From contig JADGPL010000007.1 in assembly GCA_017882455.1 (NCBI GenBank), positions 1-64,000 of the forward strand: 64,000 nt of DNA, read 5' to 3'. Within the stretch, counting starts at the first letter, position 1. Each line of letters opens with the position of its first letter. This DNA is from Solirubrobacteraceae bacterium (GTDB taxonomy: Bacteria; Actinomycetota; Thermoleophilia; Solirubrobacterales; Solirubrobacteraceae). Below, piece after piece: positions 7,753 to 16,758 of the stretch. Made by a program: the position numbers and the translations under genes. Below the pieces are notes generated by a model. That model ran no database searches. It was not told the origin of the DNA and worked only from the letters and a program-made list of their open reading frames with translations.

Positions 7753-10722
7753 TCATCGGGCCGCCCCCGGGAACGGCTGGGAGGCTCCGATCACGCGACC
7801 GCCCGTTCCGAGCGCCTGGACCTCGAAGCTCTTGTAGCTCTGCGGCACCGGTATCGCCGTCTCGAAACCGGACTTGGCCTGGGTCGCCACTGCGGTCAGC
7901 CGGCCGGCGGCCCCTGCGGCCAGGACCCTCCACGAGACGACCCGGGTGGCGCCGTTCCAGCTCGCGTACACGGTGGTCTTGGCGCCCGTCTGGCGGGCGG
8001 CGCCCACGGGAGCGGAGAGCGGCAGGCCGACCCACTGCTCGAGCGTCGCCCGGTAGGTGAGGTCGGGCCCGGGGAGTTCTCCCTGAAGGAGCAGCTTGCC
8101 GGAGCGGCTGTACTCCGAGAGGTACGGTTCGGATCCCCAGCCGACGAACACGTTGCCGTTCGCCAGCGGCTGCGTGTCCCCCATGTATTCCGATTCGAAC
8201 TCGTCCTCGCCCTTGTACTGGGACACGAGCGTCGCCGTGTGAGCGCCCTGGTCCAACTTGAGCACGAGCCCACGAGATGGCCCCGTAGCCGGGACGGAGG
8301 TCCCTCCACCGGTCAGCTGGCAGCAGTGATCGTCGAACATCGTCACCGTCGAGTCGCCTTCGAGCCTCGCGTCGTGCTGCCACTGGAAGGCGGCCCCCGG
8401 GCCGAACTTGAAGCTCGAGCGCTTGCCGCCGAGCGTCCACTCGATCCTGCCGGTGGCGATGTCGATGAGGTAGGCGCCCCAGGTGTTGCGCATCGAGACG
8501 AGGAACGTTCCGTTGCCGGTCAGGTCGATCGCGTTGACGTGGTAGGCGTCCCAGGGAAACCCGTTGGTCGGCAGCGAGGCCTGGGCCTCGCTCAGGGGAA
8601 TGTGCTCGAGCGCGTCCCAGTTGCGCAGGAGCTTGCCCGTCTTGAGGTTGTACTCCTGGACCGCCGAGTCGACCAGCGCGCCGTTGTAGGCGCCGCCGTA
8701 CTTGGAGAGGTCCATCGGGATGTTCTTGTTGGCGGTCACCCAGGCGTCTTCTCCGCTGATCAGGAACTCGTGGAGGGTGAGGACCCAGCCGTCCGTGGCC
8801 TTCAGCCTCGCGACCGCCTGGTAGTGCTGGTCGATGACCACGTCTTCGCCGGTTTCCGTCGCGCCGGTGTTCGTGACACGACCCTGCCACCAGGCCAACG
8901 CCGGCTTGCTCTGGTAGGTCTGCAGGCTGAGGTTGGCGGCGGCAACCCGTTCGGGCACGGGCTGGAACCAGACCGGCTGCAGGTTGTTGTCGAGGATCAG
9001 CGGGCCGCTCTGGCCGACGATCGGCGGTTCGTTGAGGTTGTAGAAGTTGGTGGTGAATATGTACCCCGGCGCCAGCTGCCCCGAGGCCGCCCGCTGGGTG
9101 CTGCGGATCATCGGCGGGTGAAGCGTGGGCGCCGTGACGTAGCTGTAGGCGTCGTCGGTGGTGTACCTGCCGATCGGAGCGCCGTGAGAGCCCGCGAACG
9201 CGGCGGTGAGCGCGACGAAGACCAGGAGAACCACGCCGGTCGCGAGCGCGAAGCGCCGAGCGGCCGCCACAAGCGTGGCGTCGGGCCGCGGGAGCGAGGT
9301 GAACGTGATCAGCGCCGCCGCCGCAGCCAACCCGGCGCCGATCAGGTACGCGAGCCGAAAGCCCGCGGTCAGCGCCGGCGCGACCTGCTGGCCTGAGCCG
9401 ATCAGATGGGTGGTGCGCTGGGTCGCGAACGTGATCAGCAGCGCAAGCCCGAGGCCGCCGCCGACCTGACGCGAGGTGTTGACGAGGCCCGATGCGAGCC
9501 CGGCCTGCCCCTCCTTGGCGCCCTGGGTGGCGGCGATCGTCGAGGGAACGATCGACATCGCGATCCCCGCCGCCGTGAGCACGCCGGGGATGACCACGTA
9601 GACGATCGGGCTGCCGCTCGCCCCGATCCTCGTGAACAGCAGCAGTCCGCCGGTGAGCATGATCAGCCCGCCGCCGAGCACCGGTCGCACGCCGTACTGG
9701 CTGACGAGCTTGCCTGCCCGCGAGGCGATGAGCATGATCGTCAAGGTCATCGGCAGGAATATGAGACCGGTGTGAAGCGGCGAGAGGCCCAGCACCTGCT
9801 GCAGATACAGAGAGCCCACGAACCACATCGGGAAGAGCGCCGCGCTGAACAGCAGGACGATCGTGTTGGCGGTCCTCAGCGGCTTGGTCAGCTCCTTGAA
9901 GGGGATCAGCGGCGCAGACGCCACGCGCGTCTCGATCGCGCCGAATGTCCCGAGCAGGATCAGGCCAAGCGCGATCGGGCCGAGCGCGGCGAACGTGCCC
10001 CAGCCCTTGAGGCCCGCTTCCACGACCCCGTACACGAGCACCATCTGACCGATCGTCAACGTAAGCGCGCCGGCGAGGTCGAAGCTCGCGCCCGCCTGCG
10101 CCCTGCGGCGTTCGCTCACGACCGCATAGGCCACCAGCGCTGCCCCGATCGCGATCGGCGGGTTGATCAAGAGGACCCAGCGCCAGCTGAGCACTTCGGT
10201 GATGATCCCGCCGAGCAGCACGCCAGCTGCGCCACCGAGCCCGTTCATCGCCGCCCAGATGGCGATCGCACGGTGGAGCTTCGGCCCCGGCGGAAACGAC
10301 CCCGTGATGATCGCCAGCGAGGTCGCGGCCATCAGGGCGCCGGCGAGGCCCTGCACCGCGCGAGCGCCGACGAGCACGACCTGATCGGGCGCGGCGCCCC
10401 CGGCCAGCGAGGCGAGCGCGAACAGGACCAGGGCGATGACGAGCGTCCGGCGCTGCCCGAAGTGATCGGCCGCGCGACCGCCGAACATCAGGAAGCCCGC
10501 GAACGTGATCGCATAGGCGTCGACGACCCATTGCAGGTCGGGCGAGGAGAAGCCAAGGCTCGACTGGATCGAGGGCAGCGCGACGTTGACGATGCTCAGG
10601 TCGAGGATGACCATGAACTGGGCCACGCAGCACACGGCCAGCAGCCACGCCGAACCTGAGCCCTTGCGCTCCTCGGGAGGTGTCTCGCTCAAACCCTGGG
10701 GCGCCGTCGCCCCAGCGCTCAT
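7753..10722 (-). CDS. MFS (DHA2) exporter fused to an arylsulfotransferase domain
   Basis: 989 aa in one uninterrupted frame. Residues about 22-480 are a 14-helix DHA2/EmrB-like drug exporter: LDLSIVNVALP at 40-50, QWVVDAY at 64-70, the loop 2-3 motif GGRAADHFGQRR at 81-92, and a glycine-rich motif C region near 161-172. A further hydrophobic helix at 491-511 leads into an ASST propeller and FN3-like tail (about 515-989), which would be outside the membrane. The catalytic-type motifs are intact: LHE (H651), H728-V-N730, R745, QHD (H783). The N-terminal Ig-like domain of the other paralogs is absent, so the transporter replaces it. Inference: the protein exports a phenolic or other aromatic compound and sulfates it on the outside. 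GTG at 10743 is an alternative start. This is either a true fusion or a very old one, since both halves keep their key residues. Confidence 0.88.
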   Translation of the reverse strand: MSAGATAPQGLSETPPEERKGSGSAWLLAVCCVAQFMVILDLSIVNVALPSIQSSLGFSSPDLQWVVDAYAITFAGFLMFGGRAADHFGQRRTLVIALVLFALASLAGGAAPDQVVLVGARAVQGLAGALMAATSLAIITGSFPPGPKLHRAIAIWAAMNGLGGAAGVLLGGIITEVLSWRWVLLINPPIAIGAALVAYAVVSERRRAQAGASFDLAGALTLTIGQMVLVYGVVEAGLKGWGTFAALGPIALGLILLGTFGAIETRVASAPLIPFKELTKPLRTANTIVLLFSAALFPMWFVGSLYLQQVLGLSPLHTGLIFLPMTLTIMLIASRAGKLVSQYGVRPVLGGGLIMLTGGLLLFTRIGASGSPIVYVVIPGVLTAAGIAMSIVPSTIAATQGAKEGQAGLASGLVNTSRQVGGGLGLALLITFATQRTTHLIGSGQQVAPALTAGFRLAYLIGAGLAAAAALITFTSLPRPDATLVAAARRFALATGVVLLVFVALTAAFAGSHGAPIGRYTTDDAYSYVTAPTLHPPMIRSTQRAASGQLAPGYIFTTNFYNLNEPPIVGQSGPLILDNNLQPVWFQPVPERVAAANLSLQTYQSKPALAWWQGRVTNTGATETGEDVVIDQHYQAVARLKATDGWVLTLHEFLISGEDAWVTANKNIPMDLSKYGGAYNGALVDSAVQEYNLKTGKLLRNWDALEHIPLSEAQASLPTNGFPWDAYHVNAIDLTGNGTFLVSMRNTWGAYLIDIATGRIEWTLGGKRSSFKFGPGAAFQWQHDARLEGDSTVTMFDDHCCQLTGGGTSVPATGPSRGLVLKLDQGAHTATLVSQYKGEDEFESEYMGDTQPLANGNVFVGWGSEPYLSEYSRSGKLLLQGELPGPDLTYRATLEQWVGLPLSAPVGAARQTGAKTTVYASWNGATRVVSWRVLAAGAAGRLTAVATQAKSGFETAIPVPQSYKSFEVQALGTGGRVIGASQPFPGAAR

Positions 10723-10825
10723 GACGGGCTGCCCAACTGCCACCGACCGTCAAGCCTCGACCGGCACCGCAAACGGTTGGTACGGTGAGCCCTCGTGTCC
10801 TCTAGCGACGATTGGATCCCGGCCC

Positions 10826-11017
10826 ATGAGAAGAACGCCACTGACCGCCATGCTAACCGCAGCGGCCGCGCTGGCAGCCACTGCCGCGGTGGCAGGGTGC
10901 GGCGGTAAAGGAGCGAACTCTTCCTCCACGCCGGCGACGAGCAGCACCCCCACGACCACGACGCCCACGACGCCCACGACGACAACGCACAAGCACAAGT
11001 CCAAACCGGCCTACTGA
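10826..11017 (+). CDS. Small threonine-rich lipoprotein
   Basis: 63 aa. A lipoprotein signal ends in VAGC (cysteine about residue 23), followed by a low-complexity Ser/Thr/Pro tail with repeated TTTTPTTP and a final His/Lys patch. No catalytic domain. It is the only plus-strand gene within the ASST block besides the sulfatase and is convergent with ASST paralog 5, whose stop is 9 bases away. Function unknown; similar tiny lipoproteins occur at 46606 in this window. Confidence 0.65.
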   Translation: MRRTPLTAMLTAAAALAATAAVAGCGGKGANSSSTPATSSTPTTTTPTTPTTTTHKHKSKPAY

Positions 11018-11026
11018 GCGGCCGGT

Positions 11027-12901
11027 TCACTGGAGCGAGGCGGCGTAGCTGATCACCCTGACCGTCTTTGACGTGCCGAGGACGTGGCCGGCTGAGTCGA
11101 GCGCCTGCACCGCCACATACACGTGCTTCACGGGCAGCGTTGTCGAGCTCTCGAAGCCGGTGGCCGGGATCTCGGCCTGAGCCTGCAGCGGCGATCCGAG
11201 GTGCTCGCTCGCAAGCACGCGCCAGGACGCGAGACCGGTGGCGCCGTTCCAGCTGGCGTGCACGATCGTCTCTTCGGCTGTGTTGTTGAGGCTGGCGAGG
11301 ACCGCCGGCGGGCTCAGCGGGCGCCCGCTCCAGGGGAAGCGGAAGGCACGGTAGAAGGACATGTCGAACGGCTGATGGGCGTCGAAGAGCAGCGCGCCGC
11401 CCTTGGCGTACTCGCTGATCGCCGGCACCCCGCCGTAGCCTACGAGCGTGTTCCCGTCCGCCAGTGTCTGCATGTTGCCCTGGCTTGCCGCGAGCAGTGG
11501 CGGGTCGGCGTGCGTGTAGACCGACGCGAGCTGCGCTTCACGGGTCCTGAGGTCGAGCTTGATGCGCACGGCACGCGACTGGCTGTGGATCGGCGGGTTC
11601 GAGCCATCGTCGAAGAAGGTGAGCTCGCCATTCGCAAGGACACGGCCGTCGTGCTGCCACGCCATGCTCGTGCCCGGCCCCATCTTGAAGGAGCTCTCAT
11701 TGCCGCCCAGGCGCCAGAGGACCTTGCCCGTGCCACCCTCCAGCTGATAGCCGGCCCACGTGCTGCGCGCCGAGATCAGGATGTTGCCATCCGGCTCTGG
11801 ATCGATCGAGTTGAGGTGGAAGTAGTCCCACGGCGTGGCATCGCTCGGCGCTTCGACTTCGGACTCAGAGGCGCCGATGTGATCCAGGCTGTGCCATTCC
11901 CAGCGCACGAGGCCGGTCCTCATGTCGATCTGCTGGATCGCGGTGTCGACGATCGCCCCGCCAGACTTGCCTTTGACCGGTCTGAGATCGCAACGGATCG
12001 GGTTGAACGCGGTGATGTAGGCGATGTCGTGCGGAGCGATCTGGAAGTCGTGCAGGTCCGCTTTGAGGCCGTTGCCGCCGGTGACCCTCGCGACCGTCTC
12101 GTAGTTGGAGCTCATGACGATGTCTTCGCCCTGCCCGAAGCCGAGCGAGAGCACGCGCCCCTTCCACCATGTGAGGTCGCGCTGGCCTTCATATGTCTGC
12201 TCGGACAGGTTCTCCGCTGTTTCGCCCCCTCCCAGCTCCTCGAACCAGACGAGTCGGCCCTGCGGTGTGTAGATCAGCGGTCCGTACCGACCGGGGCCTG
12301 GCCCGTTGGTCGTGAGGATGTCACCGGCGGCGGGATCGCGATCGGGCACGGTGACCGTCATCACCGGGGCCTGGACGCCGGGCAGGGTGTAGAAGCTCTG
12401 GTAGTCGGCGGGCGCCGCCTGTGCGTTGGGGAACTCCGGCGTCCTCGCCGTCCGATATGGCGTATCGACTCGAAACTGGAAGGCGACTCGCTTCGAGCCG
12501 ATCACAGCCCGCACGAAGACCTGCTCGCCGGGATCGAACGGCTCCTCGGGCACGAAGCTCGCGCCATCGCCCTGGAAGTACCCATGCACGTGACCGTGGT
12601 GCTCGCCCGATCTGGAGCCGAGGACCGAGACCTCCCGCACGTTCGTGGAGCTCGCGCCGAGGAAGCTGATCTGGGTGTCCGGGTTGGCCGTGTCGGTTTC
12701 CGGCGCGGGAGAGACATCGATGGCGGTGCCGGGCAGGCTCGCGCTGTGTGCGAGCGTCGCCGACAGGCAGGCGGGCGAGATCCGGCTCGCCTGTCGCGCC
12801 GTCCCCGAGCCGAAGACACCGAGGCTGGGAGAGCCGAGCACGATCGCGGCCACGGCCCATGCGAGCACCACGACCAGTAGGACGATGTATCGGTTTCGCA
12901 T
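11027..12901 (-). CDS. Membrane-anchored or secreted arylsulfotransferase-like protein (ASST paralog 5)
   Basis: 624 aa. Residues 5-22 form a hydrophobic helix without an obvious cleavage site, so it may be a signal anchor. Ig-like domain about 55-145, propeller about 165-525, FN3-like tail with HASWNGAT to the end. Motifs LHD (H284; Asp in place of the usual Glu), H362-L-N364, R379 and QHD (H417) are present. It is the most divergent of the secreted copies and is separated from the others by the small lipoprotein gene, so it probably has its own promoter in the 12902-13040 gap shared with the divergent gene at 13041. Confidence 0.83.
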   Translation of the reverse strand: MRNRYIVLLVVVLAWAVAAIVLGSPSLGVFGSGTARQASRISPACLSATLAHSASLPGTAIDVSPAPETDTANPDTQISFLGASSTNVREVSVLGSRSGEHHGHVHGYFQGDGASFVPEEPFDPGEQVFVRAVIGSKRVAFQFRVDTPYRTARTPEFPNAQAAPADYQSFYTLPGVQAPVMTVTVPDRDPAAGDILTTNGPGPGRYGPLIYTPQGRLVWFEELGGGETAENLSEQTYEGQRDLTWWKGRVLSLGFGQGEDIVMSSNYETVARVTGGNGLKADLHDFQIAPHDIAYITAFNPIRCDLRPVKGKSGGAIVDTAIQQIDMRTGLVRWEWHSLDHIGASESEVEAPSDATPWDYFHLNSIDPEPDGNILISARSTWAGYQLEGGTGKVLWRLGGNESSFKMGPGTSMAWQHDGRVLANGELTFFDDGSNPPIHSQSRAVRIKLDLRTREAQLASVYTHADPPLLAASQGNMQTLADGNTLVGYGGVPAISEYAKGGALLFDAHQPFDMSFYRAFRFPWSGRPLSPPAVLASLNNTAEETIVHASWNGATGLASWRVLASEHLGSPLQAQAEIPATGFESSTTLPVKHVYVAVQALDSAGHVLGTSKTVRVISYAASLQ

Positions 12902-13040
12902 GTGGCTGAGGACCGGGGCGAGGCGTGCCAGACAATATCGGTGAACCCGCTCGGCCCTGCCGGCAGCGCGCGGATCAGGGTCATCCTTACCGAGTTCTTA
13001 GTGACGTGGGCTCGGCATTCATGACGTACGCTCTGACCAT

Positions 13041-13733
13041 ATGCGCCCGGGGATTCCAACTGTGGCAATCGTGGCGAGCATGGCCGCTGGCCTCTGCGCC
13101 GGCCCGGCCGCGAGCGCTGCACGGGCAAGCGACGCGAGCGCCACCAAGCAGTACATCGCCGCGAACTACGCGCTGGTGCGCACAGCGCGCTCCTACCTCA
13201 GGCGTGGTGAAGCAGCGCCGCTTGCCGTGCTCGCGCGCGTCACACGCGAATGCCCACGCGCGGCGGCCGCCTCGCCCCAGGACCCTCAGTCAACAGAACT
13301 GAGCAACGAGGTGATCGGCGCGATGGTCATCGCCGCCTACCACCTCGACGTCCCGGGGCTCAGACGCTTCGTGGCGAGCGTCTCGCAGCTGCGGTGGAGC
13401 AGCTCCCGCCTGACCGCAGCGGTCAGGGCCTACGCGCATAAGGTGAATGTGCTCGCCGGCCTGGCTCCGCCGAATCTGTGCGCGGACCTGAGGGCCTGGG
13501 CGACGAGCGGCTTCAAGGCGCTGCCAGCGAGCACCCTCCGCTTCGACGCCGTCTTCATGCCCGCGTGGGTGGCACTCGGCGAGCTCCCCGGCTCGCTGAG
13601 GGCCCACGAGACGCCTGAAGAGAAGAGCGTGGCTGCACGCTCGTACGCACTTGAAGTGGAACTGACAGACGGCGAAGCTCGCGCTGTCGAATCGTGGGGC
13701 AAAATCATGAACGAGCTGGAACTGAAGCCCTGA
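13041..13733 (+). CDS. Secreted hypothetical protein
   Basis: 230 aa with a signal peptide (about 1-26, Ala-rich, ending near ASAARA) and a mostly helical mature part with Cys at about 71 and 148. No family recognised. It is divergent from ASST paralog 5. The stop is followed within 10 bases by a palindromic repeat that could act as a terminator. Role unknown; probably extracellular. Confidence 0.7.
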   Translation: MRPGIPTVAIVASMAAGLCAGPAASAARASDASATKQYIAANYALVRTARSYLRRGEAAPLAVLARVTRECPRAAAASPQDPQSTELSNEVIGAMVIAAYHLDVPGLRRFVASVSQLRWSSSRLTAAVRAYAHKVNVLAGLAPPNLCADLRAWATSGFKALPASTLRFDAVFMPAWVALGELPGSLRAHETPEEKSVAARSYALEVELTDGEARAVESWGKIMNELELKP

Positions 13734-13742
13734 TCGCACGGG

Positions 13743-13764
13743 CTGTATAGCCATGGTTATACAG
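13743..13764. repeat. CCATGG-centred palindrome (dispersed repeat, copy 1)
   Basis: A 22-base near-palindrome with arms CTGTATA and TATACAG around GCCATGGT. It is the exact reverse complement of 17841-17862, and the flank CTGTTG is also shared. Both lie between convergent genes. It can form a 7-bp hairpin, so it may be a bidirectional terminator or a REP-like dispersed element. Confidence 0.7.
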
Positions 13765-13783
13765 CTGTTGCAAACGGACATAT

Positions 13784-13868
13784 GGCCCCCGCACCCGCAA
13801 TGGCCCCCGGACCCGCAATGGCCCCCGGACCCGCAATAGCCTCCGGACCCGCAATGGCCTCCGGACCT
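13784..13868. repeat. 18-bp tandem repeat (minisatellite)
   Basis: Four full and one partial copies of an 18-base unit, consensus GGCCCCCGGACCCGCAAT, with one to three changes per copy. It fills the gap between the palindromic repeat and the stop codon of the helicase gene. No coding function is visible; there are no spacers, so it is not a CRISPR array. Confidence 0.85.
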
Positions 13869-16654
13869 CAGGCGACCGCCCTCAGGTGACGGTAGGGGGT
13901 GCCGCGCAGCTCGCGCACGAGCGCGTCGACGACTCCCTCCTCGTCCTCCTCACGCCCGTCCGTGACCGCGCCGATGACCGCCCGCTTGCGCTCGAGCAGC
14001 GTCGTGATCGTCTCATCGACGGTCCCCGCCGCCAGCAGGTAGTAGGCGTTGACGGCGTCCTGCTGGCCGATCCGGTGGCAGCGGTCCTCGGCCTGGTCGT
14101 GCTTGGCCGGCGTCCAGTCGAGCTCGAGGAAGGCCACGTTGGAGGCGCGGGTGAGGGTGAGGCCGTGGCCGGCCGCCTCGATCGAGCAGACGATCAGCTG
14201 GTTGGCGGAAGAGTCGGGCGCCTGGAAGGCCTGCAGCGCGGCGTCGCGAGCCGCGTGTGAGTCGGCGCCGAGGATGTGCAGCGCCGCGGGGAAGTGCTCG
14301 AGCACGGCCCGCTGGATCTCGCGATGGTGAGCGAAGACCACGAGTCGCTCGCCCGATGAGCAGAAGTCGTGGATCCAGGTGAGCGCGGCGTGGAGCTTGC
14401 CCCGCGCCGCCAGGACCTTCAGCGCGTTCAGGCGCACGAGGCGTTCGGCTCGCAGCGCCGCGGCCACCTTGGCGTCGAGCTCGCGCAGGTCGAGCGGCTG
14501 GCTGCGAAGCCACGCCACCAGGTCGCGCTCGGCCAGGCGATACTCGGACTCGTTGTCGAGCTCCACCGGCACGACCGCGCGGGTCTTGGCCGGGAGCTGC
14601 GTGAGCACGTCCGCCTTCAACCGGCGCACGAAGCAGCGGGCGCGCAGGTGCCAATGCAGGCGCAGGTGGGCATCGGCCCCGCGGAAGCGCTCGCCGAACT
14701 TGGCCCCGGAGCCGAAGTCCTGCAGGCGCCCGAGGATGCGCAGCTGAGAGATGAGCTCGGCCGGGCGATTGACGACGGGCGTGCCCGTCAGCGCCAGCAC
14801 GATGCTCTCGCGATCCATCGCCGAGGACAACCGCTGAGCCGCCTGCGTGCGCTTGGCGGCCGCGTTCTTGCAGTAGTGGGACTCATCCAGGACGAGCGCG
14901 ACAGGTGCGAGCGCCAGCAGCTCCTCCAGGCGCGGGCCAAGGATGTCGTAGTTGACGATCGTCACGTCCGCCGTCGCGATCGGGCTGCCGGCGCCGTTGC
15001 CGCTGAGCGCCTGGGCGCTGCGCCCGGGAAGCCAGCGGCGCAGCTCGCGCAGCCAGTTGAGCTTGAGGCTCGCGGGGCAGACCACGATCGCCGGATAGGC
15101 GCCCGCGGCCTCGATCGTCGCGAGCGCCTCGATCGTCTTGCCGAGACCCTGCTCGTCCGCCAGGAAGGCGCGGCGCTGGGCGAGCAGATAGCTCACGCCG
15201 GCGCGCTGGAACGGCTTGAGCTCACCACCCAGTCCCTCGATCCGCAGGGACGCGTCGGTGGCGGCCGAGAGCTCGACCAGACCGGCCGCCGCGGCGTGCT
15301 GCTCGCGGATCTCCTGCAGCAGCTCGAGCGCCGGCGGGTCCACCCAGACGGCGCCGGCGGAGAGGAAGCGGTCGAGCTCGGGAACGCAGAAGGGGTCGGC
15401 GCGCAGGGCCCCGAGACGGGCGTGCTCGCCGCCGCCGCTCGCGCGCCCGCGCGGCGAGCCGGCGCGCGGCTGCAGGACCCCCTGCAGCGCCGCAAAGCGC
15501 TCCAGCAGCGAGAGGTCATGGCCGGGCGCCAGCACGAAGCTCGCCTCCTCGTGGACGCTCGAGAGCTCGAGCACGGCCGGCGGTGCAGGGCGTCCGTCGA
15601 GGATCGCAGCCACGCAGCGCCTGGCCGCGTGGCTCATCCAGCCGTCCAGCCTGGCCTCGATCAGCCGCCAGGTCTCGAGCCTCAGCGGCACCGTCGCTCC
15701 GCCGTCCACCGTCGAGGCCACGTCCCGGAGCGCCCGCGGCAGCCGCGCCTCGTCGCCGAGGAGCAGGAACACGGGCGCCTCGCCGGGACCCTGGACGTCG
15801 ATGTTGCCGCGCCAGGTGGTCGCGCGCTTCAGCCAGGCGGCCACGCGCGGATCGACCGTGGCGTCCTCGAGGTGGGCGAGCAGCTCCACGATCAGCTCGG
15901 CGTCGTGCTCGATCGCGCCGAGCCCCACACTGCGCTCGGGGCCCTCGAGCGCCCGCAGCCCCGCCTGCGCGGCGAGCACGCGTGCGATCTGGGCGTGCGG
16001 GGCGGCGATCAGGATCCAGTGCTCACCGCGCCGATCCCGGCGGAACTCGACCTCGTAGCGGGGGCGGGCCTCCTCGGAGGCATGCTCGCGCGCGCGAGTC
16101 CCCGCGCCGTCCCTCCCCGCCGCGCCGTCCGCCCCCGCCGCGCCCGCGGGCACCGCCCGGGCGGAGAGCGCCCGACGAACCGTCTCGCTCAGACGCAGCC
16201 TGCCGGTACCCTCGCCGAGATCCTCGAGCAGCCCGGCGGCATGGTCGTCGAGCGGAACCAGCGCCCGGCCGATCGCCGGCAGCTCACGCGCGTCTGGGTG
16301 TTCGAGCAGGGTGCCCACGGCCGTGGCCGGGCCGTCGGTGGCAAAGCTCAGCCACCAGTTCTCATCCGGCCGGGCGAGATCGACGAGGCATTCGTCGCGC
16401 GCGCGTCGCGCTCTCCTGCGACCGATCGCCCGCTCCAGCCCGCTGCTCAGCTCCGGCTCGAAGGGCAGCCCATCAAAAAGCTGGGCCAGCGCCTCGGCCT
16501 GGTCCGGCTCGAGCGGTATGCACCAGGCGCGCTGGCCCGGATCCCAGCGCCTGCCGGGGATCGCGCGCAGCAGCTGGCGCAGGCCCTCGTCGTAGGGGAA
16601 GCGCAGCACGGCCTCCTCGTGGGCGAGCTCGGCGGAGAAGGGCAGCGGGGACAC
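13868..16654 (-). CDS. SNF2-family DNA helicase (SMARCAL1/HepA-like)
   Basis: 928 aa. The C-terminal half is a complete SNF2 ATPase: motif I DEQGLGKT near residue 500, motif II DESH, motif III LTGTP, and motif VI HRIGQ near the C-terminus. The N-terminal half (about 1-460) has no motif I can name, with an Ala/Gly/Asp-rich low-complexity link near 185-200; its first 60 residues resemble a HARP-like region (short hydrophobic motif with GRRWDP and AWCIPL). Such proteins remodel or re-anneal DNA during repair and fork restart; here the role is inferred from family. It is followed only by repeats and stands alone as a transcription unit, divergent from the alcohol dehydrogenase gene. Confidence 0.88.
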   Translation of the reverse strand: MSPLPFSAELAHEEAVLRFPYDEGLRQLLRAIPGRRWDPGQRAWCIPLEPDQAEALAQLFDGLPFEPELSSGLERAIGRRRARRARDECLVDLARPDENWWLSFATDGPATAVGTLLEHPDARELPAIGRALVPLDDHAAGLLEDLGEGTGRLRLSETVRRALSARAVPAGAAGADGAAGRDGAGTRAREHASEEARPRYEVEFRRDRRGEHWILIAAPHAQIARVLAAQAGLRALEGPERSVGLGAIEHDAELIVELLAHLEDATVDPRVAAWLKRATTWRGNIDVQGPGEAPVFLLLGDEARLPRALRDVASTVDGGATVPLRLETWRLIEARLDGWMSHAARRCVAAILDGRPAPPAVLELSSVHEEASFVLAPGHDLSLLERFAALQGVLQPRAGSPRGRASGGGEHARLGALRADPFCVPELDRFLSAGAVWVDPPALELLQEIREQHAAAAGLVELSAATDASLRIEGLGGELKPFQRAGVSYLLAQRRAFLADEQGLGKTIEALATIEAAGAYPAIVVCPASLKLNWLRELRRWLPGRSAQALSGNGAGSPIATADVTIVNYDILGPRLEELLALAPVALVLDESHYCKNAAAKRTQAAQRLSSAMDRESIVLALTGTPVVNRPAELISQLRILGRLQDFGSGAKFGERFRGADAHLRLHWHLRARCFVRRLKADVLTQLPAKTRAVVPVELDNESEYRLAERDLVAWLRSQPLDLRELDAKVAAALRAERLVRLNALKVLAARGKLHAALTWIHDFCSSGERLVVFAHHREIQRAVLEHFPAALHILGADSHAARDAALQAFQAPDSSANQLIVCSIEAAGHGLTLTRASNVAFLELDWTPAKHDQAEDRCHRIGQQDAVNAYYLLAAGTVDETITTLLERKRAVIGAVTDGREEDEEGVVDALVRELRGTPYRHLRAVA

Positions 16655-16758
16655 GAGCTCAACACGATAGGCCCCGCCGGGGATGCCCTCGGGCCGGCGG
16701 TCGAGCGTGGATAGGGTGACCGTGTCCGGTGATCACCCAACTTCGAGGAGCGAGCAAC

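Noticed and set aside
5307-8060. 917-codon plus-strand open frame across two ASST genes
   Set aside because: Low-complexity Arg-rich translation, spans the gap between two well-supported genes on the other strand; shadow frame.
7643-10753. 1036-codon minus-strand frame overlapping the MFS-ASST gene in another phase
   Set aside because: Arg/Pro/Gly-rich translation without domains; the neighbouring frame has the MFS and ASST motifs.
13784-13868. Possible CRISPR array
   Set aside because: Units are directly tandem at 18 bases with no spacers and no cas genes anywhere in the window.
14369-16714. 781-codon open frame antisense to the SNF2 helicase
   Set aside because: Translation is Arg/Gly/Ala-rich with no motif, while the opposite strand encodes a complete helicase; GC-rich DNA gives such long shadow frames.
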